The position numbers were made by a program, and so were the translations under genes. DNA of 64,000 nucleotides from Brachycybe producta. Its lineage: Eukaryota; Arthropoda; Diplopoda; Playtdesmida; Andrognathidae. Within the stretch, counting starts at the first letter, position 1. Every line of letters begins with the position of its first letter. Shown one piece after another: positions 24,002 through 36,399 of this stretch. The stretch lies in the NCBI GenBank assembly GCA_036925085.1, contig JAUPFP010000093.1, forward strand, positions 459,710 through 523,709. The letters run 5' to 3'. The notes beneath the pieces are model-generated. The model was given only the letters and a program-made list of their open reading frames with translations. It ran no database searches and was not told the DNA's origin.

Positions 24002-27000
24002 TCAATTGAAGCCCAGTTTAGCCAGGGCCATCTTCTTTCTCAGTTGTAGAATCTCGCCGTAAACTTCATGTACTGTGAAAAGAAAGAAAAAAATAGGGTA
24101 GAAATTAAGAAGAAAAAAAGGGGGCGTGTCTCATAACAAAGGGGGAGTGACTTCGAGGTGAACCAGAGGGCGTGTACCCCATAAAAGGGGGTGGAGCTTA
24201 AGGTACACCCGAAAAAGGGGAAGTTGGTAAGAGAACGCGCAATATATACGTGGCACATAAAAAGCGATCGAAATACCAATACAAATGTGGATTACACAAA
24301 ATGGGAGTGGCTTAGTTGCCAGTGAGCATTGTTGGCCAAAAATCGAAATTACTTTAAGCCTTTTGTCGCTAACCACTTTTGGTTGTTGAGTTCGACTTCA
24401 TTTTGCAGTCAAAGTTGACCACTAAAAAGTGGCTCGAAAAGGGGGGGGGAGGGTCTTAAGTTGACCCGTGTGTAATACAGAAAAAAAAGGGAACTGAGCT
24501 AGTCGAAAGTGGGCGTGGTTTAGGGTATGGGGTGTGGTTTAGTGTGGGACCAGTTGGACAATATAGGAAGGAAGTGTCTTAGTTGGCAATGGGTGTTGGT
24601 CTATGAGATTTATGACAAAGGGATGTTGCATAACATTGGCCATTTATTATTAGTGGGCGTGGTCGCGTGCAATGGAGGGGGCGTGGCTTGACGTAGGCCA
24701 TTAGTATGAAGTGGTTTAAAGAAGGTATAGTTTGTGGCATACAGAGTAAAGGAAATGGTGTGTGGGGGCGTTGCTATAGTGAAAAAGGGGCGGAGTCTGG
24801 ATGGAAGGGCGGGGTCGATATAAAGGGGGCGTGGTCTTACTACTGTTCTTGACGAGTCCTTGTTGAATATAACGTAAATAAGATAGAAAATCGCAAGTGG
24901 CTGCAATCTGTTGAATAAAATAAGAGAGAAAAAAATGATTTTGGACATCGCTTCTCGATTGATAGTAACTTAACTGACCACTGTCCACTCTTACCCTATT
25001 TCGACACAGTTGCGAAATGTAATACCATTGTTCTGAATCTCCGAGTTTCATTCTGTATTTGCAAATACGAGGTGTTTCCAACAAGGAGCAACGTCTTTCG
25101 AATAACACGAGGAAGAAGAAGAAAAAAAAAGACACTTGACCATTTTCTTCTTGACCAAAATGGACATTGTCCATCGACTCACAAAATCCTTACTTTGGAA
25201 ATGGATTTTTGCCGCTGACCGTTTCGATCACGATTGAGTTGTCTTCAATACTTTTCTGAACGTTGACTGAAAGCTGTTTTGAATGAAAAACGAGCAAATA
25301 AAATGACCAATAGGAAGTGACCAATGGGAAGTGACCGAATGTGTGTCCATACTTCCTTGTTGCTGAAATTGAGGCACGGAAGAATGTCCTCTAGATAAAC
25401 ACGGTCCAGAAACGGATGAGTTTTATCCAAGTTCGGACTTTTTCTCCACGATACGAATTCGTGATGATAAAGTGGATCCACCTGGCGGACAAGAAAGACA
25501 GCATAATTTACATATTATGTAAATTAAAAAGGAAAACAAAATCGAGAATCTGTGTTTCAGAAACAACATTAAAATTTTTGAAATGTTTTTTTATGAAACT
25601 TAAGAGTAAATGGACCTTAAGGTCCCTCTGCCATAGGCCAACAGGCTGCTTGGGGAGTATTTTTTGTAATTCTAAATGAACCACTTAAGAACTTGAAGAG
25701 TAAATGAACCACTTAACAAGAAATTGAAAGAGCTTTAGAAACTAGAAGAGTAAATGGACCACTTAACAAGAAATTGAAAGAGCTTTAGAAACTAGAAGAG
25801 TAAATGGACTACTTAAAAAGAAACTGAAAGTTTTTAGAAACTAGAAGAGTAAATGAATCACTTAAAAAGAAACTGAAAGAGTTTTTAGAAACTAGAAGAG
25901 TAAATGGACCACTTAACAAGAAATTGAAAGAGCTTTAGAAACTAGAAGAGTAAATGGACCACTTAACAAGAAACTGAAAGAGTTTTTAGAAACTAGAAGA
26001 GTAAATGGACCACTTAACAAGAAACTGAAAGTTTTTAGAAACTAGAAGAGTAAATGGACCACTTAACAAGAAATTGAAAGAGCTTTAGAAACTAGAAGAG
26101 TAAATGGACCACTTAACAAGAAACTGAAAGAGTTTTTAGAAACTAGAAGAGTAAATGAATCACTTAAAAAGAAACTGAAAGTTTTTAGAAACTAGAAGAG
26201 TAAATGAATCACTTAAAAAGAAATTGAAAGAGTTTTTAGAAACTAGAAGAGTAAATGGACCACTTAACAAGAAATTGAAAGGGTTTTAGAAACTAGAAAA
26301 GTAAATAAATCAGGATTTTCCACGTTCAGATTTCATCAAAATAAACTTTTTCTGGTTTTCTTCTTCTGGAAATTCTCGAAATGTTTTGAGATGAAAAAAA
26401 ATTTGAATCCTAAGATTCAAAGCCCGTATTCGAAAACGTTGCTTAAAATAAAGTTAAGCTTTAACAAACGCAATACGAAACTATAACCAGGCTATGGAGA
26501 GTTTTTAAGTTTAACTTTGGCTTAAGTAATGTTTTAGAATAATGGCCCGTAAGTTTTTCCGTTGGAGTTTTACTTCGTATTCGTCTCTGAGAAATGGTTC
26601 CGTAGTTTGAAATTGCATTTGAGGAAGATTCGGATTTGGTTCCTTAACCGGTGATCCTGGTGGAGTCGTATCTCTACCGTATTTTAGATTATTGTGACTC
26701 GGTGATCGTTTGTGACCGCGAAACAGATTCATTCCATTGTTCATATTTCCACTCCCTCCTCCTCCACCGAATCCGTTCTCTTTCGGTCTCTGTTCGGCCG
26801 CTTTTAGTTGCGGATGAAGATGTCGATTCGGCATACTCGGAGTTGACGTAATGACCAAGGTTTTTAGAGCCTGAACTTCAGCCTGAAGAACTTCGATCTA
26901 TGGAAGGAATTTAGATCGATGGATTCACTCTGGATTCAAACAAACAAAAAATAACCTTCATGTTGGCTTCCGTTAGAGATTTCTCGGCTCCGTCTCTTTT

Positions 27001-28994
27001 CACTTTGGCTTCACGGACCATTTTATGAGCTTCCTAGAAAAAAACAAGAGAAATAATTTACGGAATGCCTCGGAGGGGGGGGGCCCTCTCGAACTCTTTG
27101 ATTATTTCTGTCCTTCAGATGCAAAATGAAGAGAAACTTGAATGTGTTTTAGAAACTAGAAGGGATATTTTCATGTTCGATATCTTTCAAAATAAACTTT
27201 TTATGTGATTTTTTAAAAAGTTTATTTTAAAAGATATCAACATGAAAATAACCTCTTTGAGTGATTGAGCTTTTATACGCTTCTAGTTTCTAAAACACTT
27301 TCTAGTTTCTCTCTTCTTGAAAGACAGGACAGGAATAATCAGGAGTTTGAAAATCATGTTGTTCGTAAAAACCATCTTAACCTGAAAGAGGCTAGCGGTC
27401 AGATCTTCTAGTTCGGCTCCGACTTCATCTCGTAGACAACGAAGTCTTCCGACTTCTTCGTCTTTCTGTTTTAACTCCTGTAAAATAAAAAAAAAATAAA
27501 AAAAAGGGGTTGAGGTTTTTTTTTCCCGAAAAAGGAAGTGTTGAATCCCCTGGAAAACAAAAAAAAATCTCGATTCTCGAACCTCGTGCGCTTTCTTAAG
27601 CTCTTCTTGAAGTCTTGCGAACGGATACGCCGCTTCAGTTTTTAGTTCGCAAGTTACGTTCGCAGCGCTGTTACTGTTGAATTCGTGAACATCTTCTTTT
27701 GGAAACTGTCTGAAAAAAGGAAGACACCCCACCCCCCAAAAAAAATATTATTGATTATCGATTCTGATTTACAGTGAAAATCGGATAACACGAAATATAT
27801 TTTCGGTCGGGGTGTTCTTTAGAAAAGCATAAAATTTCTTTTAACACCAAAATTCAATTAACACAAAGAAATATTTTTCATCTTTCTGTCCATTTCGTTT
27901 TAAATAGTTTCCACTGTAAATACAGTGAAAAACCGTTTAACAAGAAAAAATCGGATAAGACGAAATATATTTTCAGTTCGGTTCATTAGAAAAGCATGAA
28001 GAAGAGAAAAACAATTTCTTAGAACACGAAAACGGATAACAGAAAATATCTTTTCGGGTCTGGTCCTTTTAAAATAGTTGTAAGCTTTTCTTTTAACACG
28101 AAAAAATATTCCTGATCGGATCAGGAATATTTTTTCGTGTTAAAAGAAATGTTTACAACTATTTTAAAAGGATCAGGCTGATCCTTTTCATTTTGTCTTA
28201 AACCGTTTAACACAAAAACGGATAACACGAAATGTTATCAGTTCAAGTTCTTTGGAATAGCATAAAGATTTCTTTTAACACGAAAAAATATTCAGGGTCC
28301 CATTTTAGTTGGGTTTTAAAATTCATTTTTAACACAAAAAATATTCTGGTCTTTCATTTCGTGTTAAAACGTTTCGACTTTATACAGTTAAAACCCGTTT
28401 AACACGAAAACGGATAACACAAAATATGGAATTTCGTAGAATATAGCATTTTTTTAACACGAAATTCGTTTAACACGAATAAATATCTGTCCCTTTCATA
28501 TTTTCGTGTTATATTTTCATCGAGAACGGTTAAGTTGACCTATTGTGTTGACAACCACCAGATGTCGCTGGTCCATTCAGTTGCAAAACAGCTTCGGGGC
28601 TTCCAGGCGTGCTCGCTTTCGAAGACCGTTCGTGACCGTTGTCCGAGTTACAATTAGGTACGAGATTCGTTTCTTTCGTGGGGTTTCGATCGTCCTGATG
28701 AGAAGTTCCATTTACGGTGGCCCATTTGGTCTCTTCGGACTTTCCATTATCTGTCGATACATTACGTTGAATTGCAGATGGACAGTCCAGAGTAGGAGGA
28801 GTAGGAGGAGAAGAAGATGGTGAACTGGACACTTGGACATTGCAATCTTCACTGCCCACTGGATCTTCTCTTTGGTGTCCATTAAAATTGGTTGTTGGCG
28901 ATATTTCTTCTTCCGATTCCTTTTGATGATGATGATGATGTTGATGTTGGTTGTTGGAAGTGCCGTCATGGTCAGTTGTGGTCATCACTTCCAT
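24002..28994 (-). CDS. RAB3IP: Rabin8/GRAB-type guanine nucleotide exchange factor for Rab8/Rab3 (Sec2 domain), complete
   Basis: Ten exons give 502 aa with consistent phases: 28994-28540, 27709-27583, 27477-27382, 27033-26956, 26897-26574, 25481-25353, 25255-25194, 25094-24995, 24907-24841 and 24072-24002. Residues 1-150 are disordered (His-, Ser- and Pro-rich). About 175-265 is a Sec2 coiled coil with the hallmark [16 protein letters not shown], the GDP-releasing surface of Rabin8, GRAB and yeast Sec2p. About 360-502 is the conserved family C-terminus ([41 protein letters not shown], then [10 protein letters not shown] at the end). In animals the family loads GTP on Rab8 or Rab3 for ciliogenesis and exocytosis. 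The ATG lies 5 nt inside an exon behind a good acceptor (ttcttcctag), so a 5' UTR exon is expected upstream. The acceptor of exon 7 has an alternative 11 nt upstream that would break the frame. Vertebrates have two paralogues, RAB3IP and RAB3IL1; this looks like the single ancestral type. Confidence 0.93.
25675..26300. repeat. Tandem array of about 56 bp built on the family C end, in a Rabin8-type intron
   Basis: About eleven units of ttagaaactagaagagtaaa followed by tggaccacttaacaagaaa or tgaatcacttaaaaagaaac and a gaaag spacer. Two unit types alternate irregularly. It lies between exons 25353-25481 and 26574-26897. Confidence 0.88.
26423..26550. mobile_element. Family F short hairpin element overlapping a Rabin8-type splice region
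   Basis: gttgcttaaaataaagttaa faces ttaactttggcttaagtaat, bounded by ggcccgtattcgaaaacg-type ends. It ends about 24 bp from the exon boundary at 26574. A second copy is at 40540-40670. Confidence 0.65.
27147..27299. mobile_element. Family C foldback element in a Rabin8-type intron
   Basis: gttttagaaactagaaggga...gatatctttcaaaataaact faces aaagtttattttaaaagata...cgcttctagtttctaaaaca with a very short loop. Confidence 0.78.
27769..28505. repeat. Family G (TTTAACACGAAA) repeat cluster in the first Rabin8-type intron
   Basis: Words cgtttaacacgaaaacgg and ataacacgaaatat alternate with their complements, including the palindrome gaaaaaatattcctgatcgg / ccgatcaggaatattttttc near 28100. The same family lies in two Synaptotagmin introns. 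Confidence 0.75.
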
Positions 28995-29198
28995 GTCCAC
29001 TAGGAAGAATAGTAGGTTACACTTTGAAGTGTGTTTGGTCACTGTTTTAAAAAAGAAAGATAAAAAGAGAAATGTCAAACGTTTGACAGGATTTCAAATG
29101 ATTTTGATCATTTGGTCATTTCCGTTTTAAAAAAATGTGTTTTCTAGTCTAGTTGGTTCTTCTAGTCTCTTTGGTTCTTCCGAAATAACTCAAATTTA

Positions 29199-29520
29199 AG
29201 GCCGGCTTCCAACAAACCACTTTGTGGCGCCACATTAAATTGGCCGTTTTTTTAGCCAAACCAATTGATTACTAAATTGGAGATGTTCACACACACACAA
29301 GCCAACAACAGTGGCGACAATGTGTGGTTGAGTCCCTTAATAAGTGGCGCCACCACTACCTTGTTTGTCACTAATGATCATAATCATACCAAGTGGCCCG
29401 CACCGACAGCAGGAAAGAAATTGTTTTCAGTGGTGGTTCGTGTGAAGCAAGTCGCGACCCACAACCACTTAGTGGGCATCAGAAAGTAGTGCCACAAAGT
29501 GGTCTGTTGTGAAGCTGCCC
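29199..29520. mobile_element. Palindromic element just upstream of the Rabin8-type start
   Basis: Terminal inverted repeats ccaacaaaccactttgtggc and gccacaaagtggtctgttgt enclose about 280 bp with more inverted words (ccaagtggcc). A related, more worn stretch follows to about 29950. Confidence 0.65.
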
Positions 29521-29589
29521 TCCTTCGAACGAAACACTTTGTGGTTGCCACGAAATGTGTTCGTTTTTAGCTGGCCATTAATCACATAA

Positions 29590-29830
29590 GTAGAGGTGGC
29601 AATGGGTAGAACCGAACTGTTCCTACTCTGTTCGCGGTTTTGATCAGTTCGTCGATCCTGACGAACCGGTTCCCAATATGCATTAGCAGATTTCCGCAGC
29701 ATATTAGTTGTAGGTGGTAAAGGGTAGAACCGAACCATATATCTACTCGGTTTGGAACCAGTTCTTATCAGTTCGACCTCTATACTGGCCAAACCGGTTC
29801 TATTGGTTCCGAACCGTTGACATCTCTATG
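29590..29830. repeat. Family I (AACCGGTTC) element
   Basis: agaggtggcaatgggtagaa, then repeated accgaacc and aaccggttc words, ending ccgaaccgttgacatctct. The larger relative at 58200-58895 has the same two ends. Confidence 0.65.
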
Positions 29831-30708
29831 TAACATGGGGGATGTTCACACAAGCAACTGCCACCGGATTTTTTTTTTGGCGCTACAGTGGCAATAAGTG
29901 GTTGAGTTCTACCACAAGTGGCGACCACAAACCAAGATGCAGAAAATGTGAAAGAGGTTAACAAAGTTGAGATGAATTTTTTATTATCATTTGTAATTAG
30001 TTTCTTCTTCCGTAATCCGTTTTTGTTATGAGACATAATCATTGTCAGAAATGGATGTTATTTCCTTCCTCATTCATTACAAACTGGGTTATTAAAAAAA
30101 ACAATGTTGCCACACATATAACACATTCTAGTGTTATTAACAAAGACATAAAAAACAAACATCAAAGTTTTACAAACAACATTTTTGTTCAAAAGAAAAA
30201 TTTAACAAGTTTTCGTTAAAAGTTTTCTTCTGTAAAGGAACCAAATATATAGAAACAAGAGACTGCTGCTTAGAGGCTAGTTTTCTAGTCACTTTCAAGA
30301 CCACTTGAGCCAGTTGTGGACCCAGGTCTGGATTAGACCTGGGATGTCCAATTGTAGGAGGATGAAAAAAGCTCATGGGCGTGTGGTGTTGCTACATGGG
30401 TTCGGTTTGTTTTTATGGGCCTGGTTGGTTGGTTTTTGAATAAAGTTCAGAATATGAACTTAGTTGTGCTTTTTTTGGCTTTTTTTTCTGAGCCTTTGTA
30501 AGCCTGGTGTGTTTTGTAGGTCTGCCGGGTCTGGTGTGTTTTTGGTAGGTCTCATGGGGCCTGATGAGTTTTCTGAAAAAAAGCACAGAACATGGACTTT
30601 TTATGGGCCTGATGGAATTTGAGGGCTTTCGTAGTTCTGGTACGTTTTGTGGATCCCTTGGGCCTGGTTAGGTTTGGAAAAAAAGCTTAGCGTATTGAAT
30701 TTGTTTGG

Positions 30709-31312
30709 GCCTTTTTTGGTTTTTTGGGCCTTTTTTGGTTTTGTGGGTCTTTTTTTGGTTTTGTGGGCCTTTTTTGGTTTTGTGGGTCTTTTTTTGGTTT
30801 TGTGGGCCTTTTTTTGGTTTTGTGGGCCTTTTTTTGGTTTTGTGGGCCTTTTTTTGGTTTTGTGGGCCTTTTTTTGGTTTTGTGGGCCTTTTTTTGGTTT
30901 TGTGGGCCTTTTTTTGGTTTTGTGGGTCTTTTTTGGTTTTGTGGGTCTTTTTTGGTTTTGTGGGTCTTTTTTAGTTTTGTGGGCCTTTTTTAGTTTTGTG
31001 GGCCTTTTTTAGTTTTGTGGGCCTTTTTTAGTTTTGTGGGCCTTTTTTAGTTTTGTGGGCCTTTTTTAGTTTTGTGGGCCTTTTTTAGTTGTGTGGGCCT
31101 TTTTTTGGTTTTGTGGGTCTTTTTTTGGTTTTGTGGGTCTTTTTTTGGTTTTGTGGGTCTTTTTTTGGTTTTGTGGGTCTTTTTTTGGTTTTGTGGGTCT
31201 TTTTTTGGTTTTGTGGGTCTTTTTTTGGTTTTGTGGGTCTTTTTTTGGTTTTGTGGGCCTTTTTTTGGTTTTGTGGGAATTTTTTTGATTTGTGGGCCTC
31301 TTTGGTTTTGTG
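30709..31312. repeat. 20-bp satellite GGGCCTTTTTTTGGTTTTGT
   Basis: About 30 units with small changes (gggtc, ttttag). It opens frames on both strands, and those frames are artefacts. Confidence 0.95.
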
Positions 31313-31876
31313 GGTTTTACGGTCTTGATGAGGTTGGATTGGCTTTTTTTTTTGCTCTGAACTGGGCCTCTGTATTTTTTTTAAAAAAAAATACAAAATG
31401 ACATCTGTCTCTTAACATATAATATGTTAATTAGATGTCTAGCCTCTTAATTTGATTGGAATTAACGTAATTTGTAGTTATTCGAAAAAAATAAAAATCA
31501 ATAAATCAATTTGCAACTGAAAAACAAGATTCGAATTAAACAAAAAACGGGCCTTTACGAGCTTCCGTATTAATCTTTAATCGTTTGCTCAAATCAGAGA
31601 AATGTTAATTATTTTCTGAGAAAAAGTAACAGCTGATCATTTAATCATGTCAGGATATTAAAAATGAGCGACAAATAGAGGTTAAAATTAAATATGTGAT
31701 CGATGATCTTTTATATTGAAATATGTGAAATATTTGAGAGAAAAAAAAAGAGAATCTAATAAATAATGCAATTTAAAAAGAAGCAAAAAAAAAAAACCCG
31801 ATAGGATTACATTGAGAGAGAAATCCGATACACAAACATATTGGAATTTATAAAAGATAAAGACTCCGATGACGTC

Positions 31877-31981
31877 GTTGCCATGGTAACCAAGGTTGTG
31901 GTTTTGTTTCCATAGCAACCTCGGCTCGTGTCTTCCCCCCCCCCTCTCATTCATTCATTCAGGCTAAGTTGTCATAGCAAC
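31877..31981. promoter_or_regulatory. Triple RFX X-box cluster, candidate distal promoter of the Rabin8-type gene
   Basis: Three motifs fit the X-box consensus with an AT spacer: GTTGCCATGGTAAC at 31877-31890, GTTTCCATAGCAAC at 31906-31919 and GTTGTCATAGCAAC at 31968-31981. The first is almost a perfect palindrome and overlaps a GACGTC. They lie about 2.9 kb 5' of the Rabin8-type ATG, whose exon starts behind a splice acceptor, so a 5' UTR exon near here is plausible. RFX binding and the link to this gene are inferred, not shown. Confidence 0.6.
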
Positions 31982-32061
31982 CGCCGTAATATGATCGAGT
32001 TATCACGCACGTGATCCTAATCTCAAAGAAATTGTTGTTTCTTCTCTCACCAGTAAAAAAA

Positions 32062-32126
32062 GACCGGTTAGAGGCTAGAGTTCTCTAATTAAATACGAGT
32101 TAAAAAGAGAATTCTCTAGCCTCTAA
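32062..32126. repeat. Short hairpin (family D stem)
   Basis: gaccggttagaggctagagt faces ctctagcctctaaccagtc across about 25 bp. Confidence 0.75.
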
Positions 32127-32512
32127 CCAGTCTTTGCGATTGCAAAAAAAAAAAAAACACCTGACTATTTTTTTTTTGCTAAAAAAGACGGGTCTCATTT
32201 CGCCTACATATAAATATATGTTAATTTGTTTCATTTCGCCTAAATCATAAGTTAACTTCAAAAATTGAGGTCACATTCTTCATGTAAATATCAATGAATA
32301 TATAATTTAGAATTTCAAATTTAGGCATTTGTTTTTAGGGTTTTAATCCCTATTTAGGTCACATTGATATTGGCGGGAGAAAAGATGGCTCATAAATATG
32401 CAAATTGAAAGAGAACAATAGAATATATAGATCTCTTTTGTTATTCTTCAGCTTCGAACTAATTGATTATTTCTGTCTTTCAGAAGGTCACAATTAAGAT
32501 AAACACGAAAGC

Positions 32513-32686
32513 GGTTAGAAACTAGAAGGGTAGCTCAATCACTTAAGTGTATTTTAATGGTTGATTAATTATCTTTCAAAATTAAACTTTTTATACTTTT
32601 CAAACTTGAAATAAAAGTTAATTTTGAAAGATATTAACATGAAAATACTATTTAAGTGGTTGAGCTACCCTTCTAGTTTCTAGAAC
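32513..32686. mobile_element. Family C foldback element beside the 78-bp satellite
   Basis: ttagaaactagaagggtagc...atctttcaaaattaaacttt faces gttaattttgaaagatatta...acccttctagtttctagaac. It sits about 80 bp before the start of the satellite. Confidence 0.78.
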
Positions 32687-32764
32687 ACTTTCAATTTTTT
32701 TTCTTCTTTATGGTTGCTTCTAGAAAACTAGAAAATCTTCTTAATTAATGCCTTAAAAAATTGA

Positions 32765-35577
32765 ATTTTTTCTAAGGAAAAAAAAATATGAACATGAGAA
32801 AATCCTCTTGAAATGATTCATTTACTCTTCTAGTTTCTAAAACACTTTTAATTTTTTCTATAAAAATATGAACATGAGAAAATCCTCTTGAAATGATTCA
32901 TTTACTCTTCTAGTTTCTAAAACACTTAATTTTTTCTATAAAAATATGAACATGAGAAAATCCTCTTGAAATGATTCATTTACTCTTCTAGTTTCTAAAA
33001 CACTTAATTTTTTCTATAAAAATATGAACATGAGAAAATCCTCTTGAAATGATTCATTTACTCTTCTAGTTTCTAAAACACTTAATTTTTTCTATAAAAA
33101 TATGAACATGAGAAAATCCTCTTGAAATGATTCATTTACTCTTCTAGTTTCTAAAACACTTAATTTTTTCTATAAAAATATGAATATGAGAAAATCCTCT
33201 TGAAATGATTCATTTACTCTTCTAGTTTCTAAAACACTTAATTTTTTCTATAAAAATATGAACATGAGAAAATCCTCTTGAAATGATTCATTTACTCTTC
33301 TAGTTTCTAAAACACTTAATTTTTTCTATAAAAATATGAACATGAGAAAATCCTCTTGAAATGATTCATTTACTCTTCTAGTTTCTAAAACACTTAATTT
33401 TTTCTATAAAAATATGAACATGAGAAAATCCTCTTGAAATGATTCATTTACTCTTCTAGTTTCTAAAACACTTAATTTTTTCTATAAAAATATGAACATG
33501 AGAAAATCCTCTTGAAATGATTCATTTACTCTTCTAGTTTCTAAAACACTTAATTTTTTCTATAAAAATATGAACATGAGAAAATCCTCTTGAAATGATT
33601 CATTTACTCTTCTAGTTTCTAAAACACTTAATTTTTTCTATAAAAATATGAACATGAGAAAATCCTCTTGAAATGATTCATTTACTCTTCTAGTTTCTAA
33701 AACACTTAATTTTTTCTATAAAAATATGAACATGAGAAAATCCTCTTGAAATGATTCATTTACTCTTCTAGTTTCTAAAACACTTAATTTTTTCTATAAA
33801 AATATGAACATGAGAAAATCCTCTTGAAATGATTCATTTACTCTTCTAGTTTCTAAAACACTTAATTTTTTCTATAAAAATATGAACATGAGAAAATCCT
33901 CTTGAAATGATTCATTTACTCTTCTAGTTTCTAAAACACTTAATTTTTTCTATAAAAATATGAACATGAGAAAATCCTCTTGAAATGATTCATTTACTCT
34001 TCTAGTTTCTAAAACACTTAATTTTTTCTATAAAAATATGAACATGAGAAAATCCTCTTGAAATGATTCATTTACTCTTCTAGTTTCTAAAACACTTAAT
34101 TTTTTCTATAAAAATATGAACATGAGAAAATCCTCTTGAAATGATTCATTTACTCTTCTAGTTTCTAAAACACTTAATTTTTTCTATAAAAATATGAACA
34201 TGAGAAAATCCTCTTGAAATGATTCATTTACTCTTCTAGTTTCTAAAACACTTAATTTTTTCTATAAAAATATGAACATGAGAAAATCCTCTTGAAATGA
34301 TTCATTTACTCTTCTAGTTTCTAAAACACTTAATTTTTTCTATAAAAATATGAACATGAGAAAATCCTCTTGAAATGATTCATTTACTCTTCTAGTTTCT
34401 AAAACACTTAATTTTTTCTATAAAAATATGAACATGAGAAAATCCTCTTGAAATGATTCATTTACTCTTCTAGTTTCTAAAACACTTAATTTTTTCTATA
34501 AAAATATGAACATGAGAAAATCCTCTTGAAATGATTCATTTACTCTTCTAGTTTCTAAAACACTTAATTTTTTCTATAAAAATATGAACATGAGAAAATC
34601 CTCTTGAAATGATTCATTTACTCTTCTAGTTTCTAAAACACTTAATTTTTTCTATAAAAATATGAACATGAGAAAATCCTCTTGAAATGATTCATTTACT
34701 CTTCTAGTTTCTAAAACACTTAATTTTTTCTATAAAAATATGAACATGAGAAAATCCTCTTGAAATGATTCATTTACTCTTCTAGTTTCTAAAACACTTA
34801 ATTTTTTCTATAAAAATATGAACATGAGAAAATCCTCTTGAAATGATTCATTTACTCTTCTAGTTTCTAAAACACTTAATTTTTTCTATAAAAATATGAA
34901 CATGAGAAAATCCTCTTGAAATGATTCATTTACTCTTCTAGTTTCTAAAACACTTAATTTTTTCTATAAAAATATGAACATGAGAAAATCCTCTTGAAAT
35001 GATTCATTTACTCTTCTAGTTTCTAAAACACTTAATTTTTTCTATAAAAATATGAACATGAGAAAATCCTCTTGAAATGATTCATTTACTCTTCTAGTTT
35101 CTAAAACACTTAATTTTTTCTATAAAAATATGAACATGAGAAAATCCTCTTGAAATGATTCATTTACTCTTCTAGTTTCTAAAACACTTAATTTTTTCTA
35201 TAAAAATATGAACATGAGAAAATCCTCTTGAAATGATTCATTTACTCTTCTAGTTTCTAAAACACTTAATTTTTTCTATAAAAATATGAACATGAGAAAA
35301 TCCTCTTGAAATGATTCATTTACTCTTCTAGTTTCTAAAACACTTAATTTTTTCTATAAAAATATGAACATGAGAAAATCCTCTTGAAATGATTCATTTA
35401 CTCTTCTAGTTTCTAAAACACTTAATTTTTTCTATAAAAATATGAACATGAGAAAATCCTCTTGAAATGATTCATTTACTCTTCTAGTTTCTAAAACACT
35501 TAATTTGTTCTATAAAAATATGAACATGAGAAAATCCTGTTGAAATGATTCTTTTTATTCTAGTTTCTAAAATACTT
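32765..35577. repeat. 78-bp satellite, about 36 nearly identical units
   Basis: The unit runs cacttaattttttctataaa, aatatgaacatgagaaaatc, ctcttgaaatgattcattta, ctcttctagtttctaaaa (78 bp; for example starts at 33001 and 33079). Interior units are identical by eye except for isolated changes such as tgaatatgag near 33182; divergence appears only in the first one or two and last two units. The right part of the unit is the family C end in reverse orientation. Confidence 0.97.
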
Positions 35578-35579
35578 TC

Positions 35580-36399
35580 AATTTCTGCTGAAAGTAGCAT
35601 GTTTTAAAAGCTAGAAAAGCGGTCTTAACTGCAGAAAAACCATAAGTTTTTATTCCATTGTTCTTTTTATTGTTTTGCATATTTTGCAATTTATGCTGTT
35701 TTCTAAAAAAAAAAAAATGACGGAAGTTTCTCTTAAAAAAGGAGTTCATATTATAATAATTAATCAGAAATGTTTTGTTGTTGTTGTAATATTTGAAAAT
35801 GAAACACGCAATTTAATTAAACTTGTTTCAAAATACAATGTTTACAAGTAATATTAAATTTCATTGTTATTCGCTATAATAACATGACGTCATCTTGCGA
35901 GGAGCACGAGCGTCTTTTATTTTTGAGAAAGGACAATTGAAGGTCATTCGATTTGACCTCCTCTATGAAGAACAACACTGAAGGTCATCGACGCTCATCT
36001 TCAATCATGAAACGTGGGTCCCGAATGAATGACAAAGATAAAACCACGCCCATAGTCACTCAAGACTGACAATTATTTCGTAGCTCCTCCCACTTTTTCT
36101 ACTCATATGTTAAGCGTCAAAGAGAAAACCCAGTCATACTGCAAATTTACTAGTCAATTTGAAAAACCATAATTTCTATATTGAGTTTACCAGATTGCCC
36201 AAGGCCTGGTTTAGACGCCATGTGTAGAAATGTGCTCATTGAAATATTTTCTACGATTGGTGCATTTAAAGGGAGAATGCACATGCGCAGTAGAGAGCGA
36301 CCTTGCATTAAGGTGTTTTGTCATCAGCTGATTGTCAAACTCTTTGATTCTTCTGCTGATTCACCAGAAAAGCAGCAACACAATGAAGAGATATTGAAA
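35580..36399. other. Intergenic; no gene recognised
   Basis: A short A13 tract lies near 35705. A CpG-poor AT-rich part is followed by mixed sequence (36181-36408 has a 75-codon open frame without recognisable similarity). Confidence 0.45.

Noticed and set aside
24040-24376. Open frames overlapping the last Rabin8-type exon and intron
   Set aside because: The true exon is read in another frame ([20 protein letters not shown]), which fits both phase and family.
30647-31401. Phe/Trp-rich 'membrane protein' frames and a Lys/Pro-rich antisense frame
   Set aside because: Translations of the 20-bp satellite in several frames; no start context, splice sites or non-repeat sequence.
32765-35577. CRISPR-like look of the 78-bp array
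   Set aside because: The whole unit is identical with no variable spacers, and the context is an animal genome; it is a satellite.
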